Positions 22,435 to 31,954 of a stretch of DNA of 40,695 bases are shown here, one piece after another. Numbering within the stretch: the first letter of the stretch is position 1; every line of letters begins with the position of its first letter. The notes below the pieces were generated by a model that was not told where the DNA came from, ran no database searches, and saw only the letters and a list, made by a program, of their open reading frames with translations. Source of the DNA: Scatosoma sp002474405 (GTDB taxonomy: Bacteria > Bacillota > Clostridia > Christensenellales > Borkfalkiaceae); assembly GCA_937892545.1 (NCBI GenBank), contig CALAFO010000027.1:1-40695 (forward strand), in the 5' to 3' direction. A program made the position numbers and the translations under genes.

Positions 22435-23325
22435 ATGGAAAACCGGAAAGAGAAAGTGAAAAAGTCGCATAAAATGGACGCGTTTCAGATTGTTTTGTAC
22501 GTCATCGTCGCGTTGTATTGTCTTTCGATGCTTTACGTGCTTTTCTTCGGATTTATCAATTCGCTGAAAGACGCAACCGACTACGAATGGAACAATCCGT
22601 TTGCGTTTCCTTCGAAAGAATTCGGCTGGCATTTCGAAAATTACGTGAAAGTGCTGGACGATTTCAACGTGTTTACGCTGGGCGGAAAGGAAGTGCATCT
22701 GCTGGAGATGTTTTTCAATTCGCTGATGTACGCGGTGTGTATGTCGCTGTTTTGCATGGCGACGCAGATTATCACCGCTTACGCCATCGCGAAGTACGAT
22801 TTCAGATTCAAATCGCTGCTTTACGGGGTTGCCGTTGTGGTGATGCTGCTGCCGATCATCGGTTCGCTGGCGGCGGAAGTGCAGATGGCGGACGCGTTTA
22901 ATTTCAGAAACAATCTGATCGGCGTATGTATTATGAAATGTAAATATCCGGGCTTGTATTTTCTGGTGTTTTACGCCACGTTCAAGGGACTTTCCTGGAC
23001 GTACGCCGAGGCGGCACAGATAGACGGCGCGGGGCATTTCAAGATTTTCATCGAGATTATGCTGCCCCTGATTAAAAGCACGATTTTCGCGGTGTTCATT
23101 CTTTTGTTCATCGAATACTGGAACGATTATTATACGCCGATGGTGTTTTTGCCGGAAAAGCCCACGATGTCTTACGGGTTGTTCCTGTTTCAGACGGATA
23201 ACAAAGCAAGCGTTCCCGTGCAGTTATCGGCGTGTCTGCTTGCCTGTCTGCCCATTCTGGCGGTTTTCGTGGCGTTCAAAGATAAAATCATGAGCAACGT
23301 TACGATGGGCGGCATCAAGGGATAA
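22435..23325 (+). CDS. ABC sugar transporter permease, MalG/LplC type
   Basis: This encodes a 296-residue channel partner. Start: ATG at 22435 with GAGGAG ten bases upstream, 7 bp after the previous stop. An in-frame extension to 22399 would overlap the previous gene. Seen: six predicted helices, an EAA loop 'EAAQIDGAGHFKIFIEIMLP' near residues 195-215, and the 'MGGIKG' C-terminus typical of MalG-like subunits. It completes the second importer. Confidence 0.93.
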   Translation: MENRKEKVKKSHKMDAFQIVLYVIVALYCLSMLYVLFFGFINSLKDATDYEWNNPFAFPSKEFGWHFENYVKVLDDFNVFTLGGKEVHLLEMFFNSLMYAVCMSLFCMATQIITAYAIAKYDFRFKSLLYGVAVVVMLLPIIGSLAAEVQMADAFNFRNNLIGVCIMKCKYPGLYFLVFYATFKGLSWTYAEAAQIDGAGHFKIFIEIMLPLIKSTIFAVFILLFIEYWNDYYTPMVFLPEKPTMSYGLFLFQTDNKASVPVQLSACLLACLPILAVFVAFKDKIMSNVTMGGIKG

Positions 23326-23339
23326 CGGAGGAAAGGAGT

Positions 23340-25349
23340 ATGAAGAACGGAAAAAGAACCGGAGCGATGTGGATAGGAGGGCTTTGCGGCACGGCGTTGC
23401 TTTTGTGCGGCGCCGCCGCGGCGAACGAATCCGTTGCGGAACAGACGAGCGCTTCCGTTACGATAGAAATCGATTACGGCGATTGCGACGTGCGCGATCT
23501 GCCGAAAGGGCAGGCGGGAAAATCGTATCCCGTGTTCGGCTGCGTCGCTTCCGACGAGAACGGCAACAGCGTGAACGACGTGCGCGTTACGGTGAAATCT
23601 CCCTCCGGAAAAATCGTGCCGCAGAAAGGCGGCAGATTCGAAACGGCGGAAACGGGAGATTACATCATCGAATATGCGGCGGTGAGCGGATTTGCAAGCG
23701 CCGTGAAAACGGTGACGATCAGCGTGGAAAAATATACCGACAGTCTGCAGTATAACGCGGAAGGCGAACTTGTGCCCGGAACGGGCGTTACGGGGTACGC
23801 CGTTTTTGCGCTGTTCGGGAAGTATGCCGGCGGGGTGGGCGACCTGATTGAAAGCACTACGCTGAAATTCGGTACGACCGAGCTTGCGTTGGAACAGACG
23901 GAAAAGGGAATGTATTTTCTTCCCGAAAAGCAGGGCGAATACGTGCTTACCTATTCGGCGAAAGATTTTATCGGCGACGAAAAACGCGTGGAAAAAACCG
24001 TGGTGGTGAAAGATTCCGCCGTACCCGTGCTGACGAAAGCATCTCTTCCCGCTTCGGCGATTGCGGGCGAAACGCTGGATTTGCCTTTGTGCGACGGCGT
24101 GCTGTACAGGGACGGAGCGAAATATTATCTGCCCGTAAAAACGACTTTCGACGGCGCGGACGTGAGCGAAACGATGCGCGCGGAAAATCTTGCGGCGGGC
24201 AACCATACGATTACGTACGAGTGCGTAAACCCTGCCGACCGGACGCAGAAAGCGGAATATTCGTTTGCGCTTACCGTAAAGAGCAAACTGACGGACGAGC
24301 AGAAAAAAGCGGGCGCGCGGCTGTTTGACAATTACTTCGATTTCGAAAACTGCGAACCGTTTACAGGCGCGGGAAAAGAGTACAAGGTGAAAGTAAACGC
24401 AGGCACGGCTGCGGCGAAGTTTGCGTTTTCGCGGGAAATTCCCGTAAATTATCTGAATTTCGATTTATCCACATTATCCGGCGCGGCGGAATACGACGAG
24501 CTGTATTGCGTGATGACCGATTCAAAGCGGGCGGCGGACTGTATCAGAGTGAAAATCAGACGGTTGTCTTCTTACAGCCATCTGTGGATTTCGTACGACG
24601 AAGAGAGCAAGTCGCTGATCAACGCGGATACGGGCGCGACGATTGCGGAAATAAAAAGCTACGACGACGGCAGAGCGTTCGAAGGGTTCGGAAGCGGAAA
24701 AGCCTATATTTCGTTCGAAGCGAGAGGCGTGAAGAAAGATATCGAATTCACGCTGAAAAAAGCGGCTTCCAATGTGATTACCACCGATTCGAACGATTAC
24801 GCTTCGCCCGTATTTCTGGAAAATCCGGAATATAAAGCGATTTATGTTTCTTACGTGGGGCATTCCGTAACGTTTCCGAAAATGGAAGCGTTCGATTTGC
24901 TGGATAAAAACGTAACGGTAACGCTGAAAGTGTACGACGACGAAGGAAGCGTGATTTACGAAGGCACGGACGCCTATACGCTGCATATCGGGAAGGCGGG
25001 GGAATACACCGCGGACTACACGGTGTACGATTCGAACGGCAACCGTAAATTGCAGCAATCCACCGTATACGTAGCCGATACGGAAGCGCCGCAAATCAGG
25101 GTGTCCGGAATAAAAGCCACCGTGAAGGCGGGCGAAGAAATTACGCTGCCGACGGCGGAAATTACGGATAACGCGACGCCTGCGGAAGAAATAGTGAGCT
25201 ATATTTACGTTATCAAGGGCAACAACCGCAAACAACTGGCGGGGAAAACTTATAAATTCACGGAAGCGGGCGAGTATAAAATCAGATACGTGGCGTACGA
25301 TTCCTATCAGAATTATACCGTGGTTGAGTTTACGATAACCTGCAAATAA
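23340..25349 (+). CDS. secreted multi-domain Ig-like protein
   Basis: This encodes a 669-residue exported protein of unknown function. Start: ATG with AGGAAAGGAG just upstream. Seen: a signal peptide with a hydrophobic core 'GTALLLCGAAAA' and likely Ala-x-Ala-type cleavage near residue 28; no clear lipobox or sorting motif. The mature part is all-beta in pattern, with repeated closing strands such as 'GDYIIEYAAVSG', 'GEYVLTYSAKD', 'GEYTADYTVYDSNG' and 'GEYKIRYVAYDS', the hallmark of bacterial Ig-like domains (at least four). The last two flank 'DTEAPQIRVSG'. A non-Ig middle section at about residues 330-480 may be a binding domain. Its place after a transporter suggests a glycan-binding scaffold at the surface (inference). 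Confidence 0.75.
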   Translation: MKNGKRTGAMWIGGLCGTALLLCGAAAANESVAEQTSASVTIEIDYGDCDVRDLPKGQAGKSYPVFGCVASDENGNSVNDVRVTVKSPSGKIVPQKGGRFETAETGDYIIEYAAVSGFASAVKTVTISVEKYTDSLQYNAEGELVPGTGVTGYAVFALFGKYAGGVGDLIESTTLKFGTTELALEQTEKGMYFLPEKQGEYVLTYSAKDFIGDEKRVEKTVVVKDSAVPVLTKASLPASAIAGETLDLPLCDGVLYRDGAKYYLPVKTTFDGADVSETMRAENLAAGNHTITYECVNPADRTQKAEYSFALTVKSKLTDEQKKAGARLFDNYFDFENCEPFTGAGKEYKVKVNAGTAAAKFAFSREIPVNYLNFDLSTLSGAAEYDELYCVMTDSKRAADCIRVKIRRLSSYSHLWISYDEESKSLINADTGATIAEIKSYDDGRAFEGFGSGKAYISFEARGVKKDIEFTLKKAASNVITTDSNDYASPVFLENPEYKAIYVSYVGHSVTFPKMEAFDLLDKNVTVTLKVYDDEGSVIYEGTDAYTLHIGKAGEYTADYTVYDSNGNRKLQQSTVYVADTEAPQIRVSGIKATVKAGEEITLPTAEITDNATPAEEIVSYIYVIKGNNRKQLAGKTYKFTEAGEYKIRYVAYDSYQNYTVVEFTITCK

Positions 25350-25362
25350 GGAGGCGGATGAG

Positions 25363-27915
25363 ATGAAAAAAGTAATAGCTGTTTTATTGTGCGCCGTAAC
25401 CGTATTCGCTTCGGCGGGGTGTAAACGCGACGGCGGCGCGACGGAACAGGCGAGGACGGAAATCGGCGGCGAACCGCTTGCGTTTGACGATACGAACGAA
25501 TACCTTGTGGAAAACGGGAAATCGGATTATAAAATCGCGGTGAGTTCCGAAGCTTCGAAAACGGAAAAATACGCGGCGGAAGAACTGCAGTATTTCATTG
25601 AAAAATCCACGGCGGTGAAGCTGCCCATCGTTACCGACGATTCGCTTTCGCACGATAACCGGGCGAAATATCTTTCGGTGGGCGAAAATAAATTGCTTGC
25701 CGCGCAAACCGACGTTACGATAGATTACAACGAGCTGGGAGAAAACGGCGTTACGGTGAACACGAAAGGCAACTGCGTGTACATGGCGGGCGCTACCGAA
25801 ACGGGCACGTTGTTTTCCGTGTACAGATTTCTGCACTATCAGGTGGGGTATAACGCTTACGCGTACGATTGCGTGGAAGTGGATTACCGTCAATCGTGCA
25901 AGCTGAAAGATTTTACGTATAAATACGTGCCGTCTCTGGGGCTTCTTACCGCGGAGGACGCCGAACTTTCGGGCGAAACGAAGGTGAAAGAAGCGTTCAG
26001 AATGTATGCGTACGCGTCGAAAAACGGCGGCTACGATATGAACGGCAATCTGTTCAACGGGCTGTGGTGCCATACGATGAATTACATCGTTACGCAAACG
26101 CTGGATCAGCCGCGCGTGGAAGCCGCCGAAAACGCCGAAAAGCAGGCGAAATTCGACGAAATCAAAGAAGAACTTCTGAAAAACTACGGTTTGAAAATCA
26201 ACGAAGCTTACGACGAGGCGGGAGAAAACGATTTCGACGCCTATGCCGGTTTTTATAAAATGCTGAATCCGGACGCGAAAGCGGAGGATAAAGATTCCTA
26301 TAAGAATTACCGCTTTTATACGCAGCTGATTCCGGAAGATGACCTGAACGAAGAAGGGTACCTCGGATACGTGAATTTCGTGAGAGGATTCGAAAGAGCG
26401 TGCGAGACGTTGTTTTCTTCGATGAAAAATTACAGAGACGATATTCCGGACGAAGTGCTGAACCTGTACGGCTATATTCTGGATCTTGACGATCGGATAG
26501 TGCCCCGCTACGTGAAAGTAACGGAAGAAGTGAAAGACAAGGACGGCAACGTGAAGAAAGACGAGAACGGAAACGTGATCAGACAGCCGAAACTGGAAAA
26601 CGGCAATTACGTGTACGAAACGGACGAAGAGGGAAACCCCGTGCTTGAAACGGACGAAAACGGCAAGCCGTATTCCGACGTGAAAGGGTACGATAATTAC
26701 CTTGCGGGCAGAAACGCGGCGTATGAAAACGGCACGTACCACGTAGGCAGCGAGTGGCAGAGAAACGTAAAAAAAATCAGGCTGTGGAACAATAATCAAA
26801 CGTGCTATTCGAAGCAGGAAGCGGTGGATCTTGCCGTGGAAACGCTTACGAACAAATACATTAACGTTGCGAACGGTCCCTATCTGATGCTGGGCGTTAC
26901 CGACGGCAGCGGTTCGTGCGATTGCGACGACTGCAAAGCGGCGGAAGAGATTTACGGCGGTCCCGCCGGCGTGCAGACGCGCTTTATGAACGAAGTGGCG
27001 AAAGGCGTGGAAGCGTATATGGAAAAGAACAATATCAGAAAGAATATCGTTCTTGTGGAATTCGCTTACTATACCTACCGCGAACCGCCCGTAAAAACGG
27101 AAAACGGCAAATACGTTGCCGTGCATAAGGACGCGATTCCGAAAAGCGACGGACAGGTGCAGGTGGGCGTGCTGTACGCGCCTATCGAAGCGTGCTACAC
27201 TCACCCCATCACCGACGACGGCGAAACGTGCGATAAAAACGCGCGCATTGCCGAGGAAATGAAAGCCTGGGCTTCGATTACGGAAAATCTGATGATGTAT
27301 TCCTACGGCACGAACTTTCAGGCGTACAAATATCATTTCAACAACTGGTCGCATATCGGAGATTCCGTCAGATTTTACGAAAAATGCGGCTTGAAGTACT
27401 ATTTCGAACAGGCTTGCACGCAGAACGGCGTATCGCCGATGTCCTCGATGCGGGCGTATGTGAGAAGCCGCCTTGCCTGGAACGCTTCGTATGACACGCA
27501 GGATTTGATAAACGAATTCATCGAACATTATTACGGCGACGGCGCCGAGGGCGTAAAGCAGTATTTTTCGACGGTGATGGAAGCCTACGAAAGAATTTAT
27601 ACGATTACGGAAACCGAGGACCAGACGATTTATTACACGCTGACGAGAAGCGAATACTGGACGCGTCCGCTGCTGCTTGAACTGGAAAGCTGTCTTGAAA
27701 AAGCCAACTACGCGGTGGACCTCGGAAATTCGGCGTATAAAGACGTGTACAAGGAAAGAATTTTCAGAGAATACTTCCTGATGAAAGACGACGAATATAT
27801 GATGTATTCCGGCTATCTCAATCAGGAGGAGTACGACAGGTTGGAAGAGCTTGTGATGTACGGCAGAGAAAAATACAACGCTTATCTTAGCTCGGAGAAA
27901 ACGAACAATGGTTAA
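25363..27915 (+). CDS. DUF4838-family surface lipoprotein
   Basis: This encodes an 850-residue lipoprotein. Start: ATG with AAGGAGG upstream. Seen: signal peptide with lipobox 'ASAGC' (Cys near residue 20); an N-terminal region with 'EKYAAEELQYFIEKSTAVKLPI', resembling the accessory alpha/beta domain found before GH20 and GH67 enzymes; a barrel-like region with the cysteine motif 'TDGSGSCDCDDC' (about residues 511-522); and a helical C-terminus. The cysteine motif with the N-terminal domain marks DUF4838 (established family, activity uncharacterised, thought to be glycoside-hydrolase-like). An Asp/Lys/Gly-rich insert at about 380-445 looks like a low-complexity loop. It ends 8 bp inside the next gene, so the two are translationally coupled. 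Likely a surface glycan-processing enzyme. Confidence 0.8.
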   Translation: MKKVIAVLLCAVTVFASAGCKRDGGATEQARTEIGGEPLAFDDTNEYLVENGKSDYKIAVSSEASKTEKYAAEELQYFIEKSTAVKLPIVTDDSLSHDNRAKYLSVGENKLLAAQTDVTIDYNELGENGVTVNTKGNCVYMAGATETGTLFSVYRFLHYQVGYNAYAYDCVEVDYRQSCKLKDFTYKYVPSLGLLTAEDAELSGETKVKEAFRMYAYASKNGGYDMNGNLFNGLWCHTMNYIVTQTLDQPRVEAAENAEKQAKFDEIKEELLKNYGLKINEAYDEAGENDFDAYAGFYKMLNPDAKAEDKDSYKNYRFYTQLIPEDDLNEEGYLGYVNFVRGFERACETLFSSMKNYRDDIPDEVLNLYGYILDLDDRIVPRYVKVTEEVKDKDGNVKKDENGNVIRQPKLENGNYVYETDEEGNPVLETDENGKPYSDVKGYDNYLAGRNAAYENGTYHVGSEWQRNVKKIRLWNNNQTCYSKQEAVDLAVETLTNKYINVANGPYLMLGVTDGSGSCDCDDCKAAEEIYGGPAGVQTRFMNEVAKGVEAYMEKNNIRKNIVLVEFAYYTYREPPVKTENGKYVAVHKDAIPKSDGQVQVGVLYAPIEACYTHPITDDGETCDKNARIAEEMKAWASITENLMMYSYGTNFQAYKYHFNNWSHIGDSVRFYEKCGLKYYFEQACTQNGVSPMSSMRAYVRSRLAWNASYDTQDLINEFIEHYYGDGAEGVKQYFSTVMEAYERIYTITETEDQTIYYTLTRSEYWTRPLLLELESCLEKANYAVDLGNSAYKDVYKERIFREYFLMKDDEYMMYSGYLNQEEYDRLEELVMYGREKYNAYLSSEKTNNG

Positions 27916-28537
27916 AACGAAGAAATTTATCGGTTTTATCTTGGCTGTTATCGTATCGCTCGGCTTGTGCCTGTTTTCGGCTTGTTCGAAAAACGGGGGA
28001 ACGAAAGACGCTCCGCAGACGGTGAGCTATAACTTTTTCATCAGTTCCACGGCGTTATCGCTGGAAAAAGGACAAAGCGAAAAGCTGGAATGCCGTTACG
28101 GCGATAAACAAATCGTGTTTACAAGCTCCGATACGCAGGTAGCGCTTGTGGAACAGGACGGAACGGTTACGGCGGTTGCGGTGGGAGAAGCGTATATCAC
28201 CGCGAAGGCGGAGGGCGTTTCCGGCGCGGAAAAAATCTGCAAAGTTTCCGTGATCGAAAACAATTATGCCGTTACGTTCGATCGCGGGGGAGAAGTGAAC
28301 GCCGTACTCAGCGGCGGGCAGGTTACGCTGGATTTCACCGCGACGGTGTATAAAAACGGCGAAAAATCCGACCTTACGGCGACGTATGAAATTACGCCCG
28401 AAGGCTGCGTGCTGAAAACCGAAGGCAGAGCGGCAAGAATTACGTTTTCTGCGGCGGGCGAATATGTGATTACGGCAACATATAAAAACGCTTCGGCGAA
28501 AATTACGGTGAAAGTTACGGAAAACATTGCCGGATAA
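27908..28537 (+). CDS. lipoprotein with a Big_2-type Ig-like domain
   Basis: This encodes a 209-residue lipoprotein. Start: ATG at 27908, overlapping the previous stop, with GGAG upstream. Seen: lipobox 'LFSAC', then a bacterial Ig-like (group 2) domain at about 45-115 with 'LEKGQSEKLECRYGDKQIVF' and 'VALVEQDGTVTAVAVGEAYI', then a second beta-rich domain ending 'GEYVITATYKNASAKITVKV'. Small surface proteins like this act as binding or spacer subunits. It is related in plan to the N-terminal part of the next protein. Confidence 0.8.
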   Translation: MVKTKKFIGFILAVIVSLGLCLFSACSKNGGTKDAPQTVSYNFFISSTALSLEKGQSEKLECRYGDKQIVFTSSDTQVALVEQDGTVTAVAVGEAYITAKAEGVSGAEKICKVSVIENNYAVTFDRGGEVNAVLSGGQVTLDFTATVYKNGEKSDLTATYEITPEGCVLKTEGRAARITFSAAGEYVITATYKNASAKITVKVTENIAG

Positions 28538-28549
28538 GGGGTGAGAGGG

Positions 28550-31519
28550 ATGAAAAAATTTCTGGTATTTGTATTATCTCTCGTATGCGGCGCCGCAATC
28601 GCTTCGTGCGCGGGCGGCAACGGCGGCGAAACGAAAAAAGCGGAGATCGTTTATCTTACGGACAGGGAAATTACCGTGTATGTAGGCGAAACGTATAAGT
28701 TTACGCCTTCCGGGGCGGAATCTTACGCCTATACGACTTCCGACGAGTCGGTGGCGAGAATCAACAAAAACGGCGTGCTCACGGGAATATCCGACGGCAC
28801 GGCGTTTATCGACGTATCTGCGGGCGAAGCCGCAACCACATGCCGCGTGAGCGTTATCCGCCGCGACAATTACATACGCCTGAACGCCGGGCAGCTTACC
28901 GCGGCGGCGGGCAGCGACGTTACGCTGAAAGCGGAGGTGATTCTCGGCGGAAAGGTTTCGGACGGGAAAGTGAAATTTTCCTATGAGTTTACGGAAAGTT
29001 TCACGGCGGAACGGAGCGGATATAATCAACTGACCGTTTCTCTGAATGAAACGGGGAGCTATCTTTTCGGCGTTTCGTACGGAACGATGACGGCGCAGTG
29101 CACCGTGAAAGCGGTGAACGAATCCGCCGAGGAACTTGCAATGCCCGACATCACCGTGGAAGATTGCAAAACGGTTTGCTGGAACGCCGTGGAAAACGCG
29201 GACGGCTATGAATACAGCGTGAACGGCGGCGACTGGACGAAAACAACGGATACGTTTTTCGACGCGCAGAGCGTAACGGACGCATTGAAACCGGGCGAAA
29301 TCGCCGTTTTTGCCGTGAAAGCGACGTCGGGAGAAAACGATTACGATACGATTGACAGCATGCCTTCCGCCGAAGTGTTCTCTCACGATTATCAGGCGGC
29401 GGGTACTCCGGAATACACCTGCGAAAAAGCGGGAAAAGCGGACTTCGCATGCACGGTTTGCGGCAGGACGTACACGGAAGAGGGGTATCTTGCGGAACAT
29501 CGGTGGAAAGACGGCGCCTGCGAGGTGTGCCATACCTCCCGCACGAAAAAGGTATCTTATTCTTACGATAAAGCCAACGATTGCTACTACGTTGTGGGCG
29601 CGGACGCGGGATACGATTCCGAAGATTTGTATATCCGCGCCGAATACGACGACGGTACGAACGGCAGCCATGCCGTGAAATATATCGGTTACGGCGCGTT
29701 CAAATCGAACAAAACGATCCGGCGGGTGATTCTGCCCGAAAGCATGACGGAATTTGCCGACGCGGACGCTCGTTACAACACGAATAAAATCAGAAAAGAC
29801 GGCAAACAGGTAAGCAGCCCGTTGCGCGGGCAATGCTTCGACGATTGTTCGAACCTCGAATATGTTTCCATGAAGGGCATTACGGAGCTGCGCGATATTG
29901 CGCAGTCGTACTACGCGCACTGGAATTTCAGGGATTGCTATAATCTGAAACAGGTGATTGTGGGCGACGGCTTCTACAATACGGGCGCTACGTTTATGCG
30001 CTGGGACTATACGCCGAAAAGCGCGGAAAGCCGTACGGATATTTACGTTTACGGCGAAAAGGTTACGGCGATCAGCGATCCGCAAAGCTATCCCGTCGGC
30101 TTCGACGTGGGACTCGGCAACAACAGTTTGCTGACGGGCGACGTGTTTTACAAATCGGCGGTTGACGGCTGCTACAAATGGCGTTTCGACGACGACGGCG
30201 AAACGATCGTAACCGAGGGCAAACACAATTTCAACGCGAAAGGCAAGTGCAGAAAATGCGGCGCGAGAAACGGTTACGGCGTGAAATACGAATATTCCGA
30301 AGGCGCGTCGGAATATTACGTATCGGATAATCAGACGCTGAACGAAAAAGAAGTGAATATTCTTGCCGAATATACGGACGGAATTCACGGAACTCATCCC
30401 GTAACGTTTGTGAAAAACGGCGCGTTCAAAGGCAATTCCGTGATTGAAAAAATAACGTTTCCCGAAAGCGTAACGGCGCTGGACGGCGACGTATTCAACG
30501 GCTGTTCTTCGCTGGTGTACGTATCGATGCCGGGCGTTAAGAAGATGCCTGCCGTGAATCTGAAAAACACGGGCATTTATACCGACGGGGCGGACGTTGT
30601 TACCGGCAATAATTTTATCAACTGCATTAACCTGAAAACGTTGATCGTGAATAAGAATTTCAGTTTGTACGACGATCAGGGCGAAGCGCAGCAGCAGTTT
30701 ATCGACTGGCGGTTCGATAGCGACAAGCAACGGATTACGCCTGTGCCGTGCGTGGATATTTATTCTTCGGGCACGTTTGAGGAAAGCGACATAAAAGCCG
30801 TGCCGAGCGATAAAAACATTCTGCTTACGGGCGTTATCTACTACAAAGGCGATTTAAGCACGTGCAGAAGATGGCGGCAGGACGAGGACGGAGAAATCGA
30901 ATCTTCGGCGAGAGACCACAGCTACGACGCAAACGGCGTATGCACGGTTTGCGGGGACAGAGAGACGCAGGGGGTAACGTACGCCTTCGACGGCACGCAA
31001 TATTATGTTGCCGGCTATACGGGCGATGCGGAAACGGTGAAAGTGTTTGCCGCGTACAACGATGGCAAGAACGGCGAACACGCGGTGAAATACGTGGGCG
31101 CGAGAGCGTTTGAAAACAAGACGACTCTGAAAAAAGTAATTCTTCCCGCCTGCGTGGACAGTCTGGAAGGCTGGGTGTTTGCGGGTTGCACGAACCTCGA
31201 ATACGTATCGGCGGAGGGCGTGAAAAATCTCGATTATGCAAGCCCTTACGGCGGCGCGGGGAGAGATCATAATTTCAGAAACTGCGTTAAGCTGAAAGTC
31301 GTCATTGTGGGCGAAGGGTTTACGTCCAACGTATCGCAGTTTGGCGCCGCTGACGCGCCCGCCGTGCCCGTGCTGGATTTGTATGTAAAGGGTACCGACG
31401 GCGCAACGCAGATTCAGGCGGACAATATGCTTACCGGAACCGTGTATTATTACAGCGAAACGGAAAAAGCGGGTTGCTGGCATTATGCGGATAAAACCGC
31501 CGTGCCGTGGAACCGATAA
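28550..31519 (+). CDS. large lipoprotein with Ig-like domain and three BspA-like leucine-rich modules
   Basis: This encodes a 989-residue surface lipoprotein. Start: ATG at 28550 with AAGGGG upstream; a GTG at 28541 is less well placed. Seen: lipobox 'AIASC'; a Big_2 domain at about 25-105; two further beta domains; then three modules of about 200-240 residues. Each module opens with a two-cysteine knuckle ('GACEVC', 'GKCRKCG', 'GVCTVCG' near residues 323, 563, 794), continues with a beta strand set, and carries BspA-type leucine-rich motifs such as 'AFKSNKTIRRVILPESM' and 'VFNGCSSLVYVSMPGV'. BspA-like repeats mediate binding to host or partner surfaces in other bacteria (established). The module recurs twice in the protein from 32111. 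An adhesin or glycan-binding role is likely. Confidence 0.8.
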   Translation: MKKFLVFVLSLVCGAAIASCAGGNGGETKKAEIVYLTDREITVYVGETYKFTPSGAESYAYTTSDESVARINKNGVLTGISDGTAFIDVSAGEAATTCRVSVIRRDNYIRLNAGQLTAAAGSDVTLKAEVILGGKVSDGKVKFSYEFTESFTAERSGYNQLTVSLNETGSYLFGVSYGTMTAQCTVKAVNESAEELAMPDITVEDCKTVCWNAVENADGYEYSVNGGDWTKTTDTFFDAQSVTDALKPGEIAVFAVKATSGENDYDTIDSMPSAEVFSHDYQAAGTPEYTCEKAGKADFACTVCGRTYTEEGYLAEHRWKDGACEVCHTSRTKKVSYSYDKANDCYYVVGADAGYDSEDLYIRAEYDDGTNGSHAVKYIGYGAFKSNKTIRRVILPESMTEFADADARYNTNKIRKDGKQVSSPLRGQCFDDCSNLEYVSMKGITELRDIAQSYYAHWNFRDCYNLKQVIVGDGFYNTGATFMRWDYTPKSAESRTDIYVYGEKVTAISDPQSYPVGFDVGLGNNSLLTGDVFYKSAVDGCYKWRFDDDGETIVTEGKHNFNAKGKCRKCGARNGYGVKYEYSEGASEYYVSDNQTLNEKEVNILAEYTDGIHGTHPVTFVKNGAFKGNSVIEKITFPESVTALDGDVFNGCSSLVYVSMPGVKKMPAVNLKNTGIYTDGADVVTGNNFINCINLKTLIVNKNFSLYDDQGEAQQQFIDWRFDSDKQRITPVPCVDIYSSGTFEESDIKAVPSDKNILLTGVIYYKGDLSTCRRWRQDEDGEIESSARDHSYDANGVCTVCGDRETQGVTYAFDGTQYYVAGYTGDAETVKVFAAYNDGKNGEHAVKYVGARAFENKTTLKKVILPACVDSLEGWVFAGCTNLEYVSAEGVKNLDYASPYGGAGRDHNFRNCVKLKVVIVGEGFTSNVSQFGAADAPAVPVLDLYVKGTDGATQIQADNMLTGTVYYYSETEKAGCWHYADKTAVPWNR

Positions 31520-31553
31520 AACGGATTAAAAATTATATAAGGAGATAAATGCT

Positions 31554-31937
31554 ATGAGGAAAAAGAGGTTTGCGTTTGTGCTCGCCGCCGCTTTGTGCGC
31601 CGTATCGGTCGGCGCGCTTGCGGGTTGTTCGGGCGGCGACGGCGGAAATTCCGGCGAAACGCCCGGAGGAACGGAGGAAGCGAAAGAATACACCGTTACG
31701 TTCGATTCCGCGGGAGGAACGGCGGTGCAAAGCGTTACCGTGAAAGAGGGTGCCACGCTGAAAGCGCCGGAAGCGCCAATAAAGGCGACGCTTTCCGCCC
31801 GATACGATTTTACGGGCTGGTACTACGAAGGCAGACTGTGGGTGTTTGAAACGGACGTTGTGGACGGCGACATTACGCTTACGGCGAACTGGGAACTTGC
31901 GGAAGAATACACAAACGTGTATCCGCCGAAGGCATAA
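31554..31937 (+). CDS. small lipoprotein with one InlB-type repeat
   Basis: This encodes a 127-residue lipoprotein. Start: ATG with AAGGAGA upstream. Seen: lipobox 'GALAGC', a Gly/Glu-rich linker, and one Listeria-Bacteroides (InlB B, Flg_new) repeat with the signature 'VTFDSAGGTAVQSVTVKEG', 'FTGWYYEG' and 'TLTANW'. Such repeats are beta-grasp surface domains that occur in many gut Bacillota adhesins. A single repeat is short for the family. Position between the two leucine-rich proteins suggests a partner or anchor for them (inference). Confidence 0.82.
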   Translation: MRKKRFAFVLAAALCAVSVGALAGCSGGDGGNSGETPGGTEEAKEYTVTFDSAGGTAVQSVTVKEGATLKAPEAPIKATLSARYDFTGWYYEGRLWVFETDVVDGDITLTANWELAEEYTNVYPPKA

Positions 31938-31954
31938 AAATCGGGGAGGAAAAA

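Noticed and set aside
28574..30730. Long antisense reading frames opposite the surface protein genes
   Set aside because: They lack ribosome sites, are rich in Arg/His/Phe/Val as expected of shadow frames in GC-biased genes, and oppose well-supported lipoproteins.
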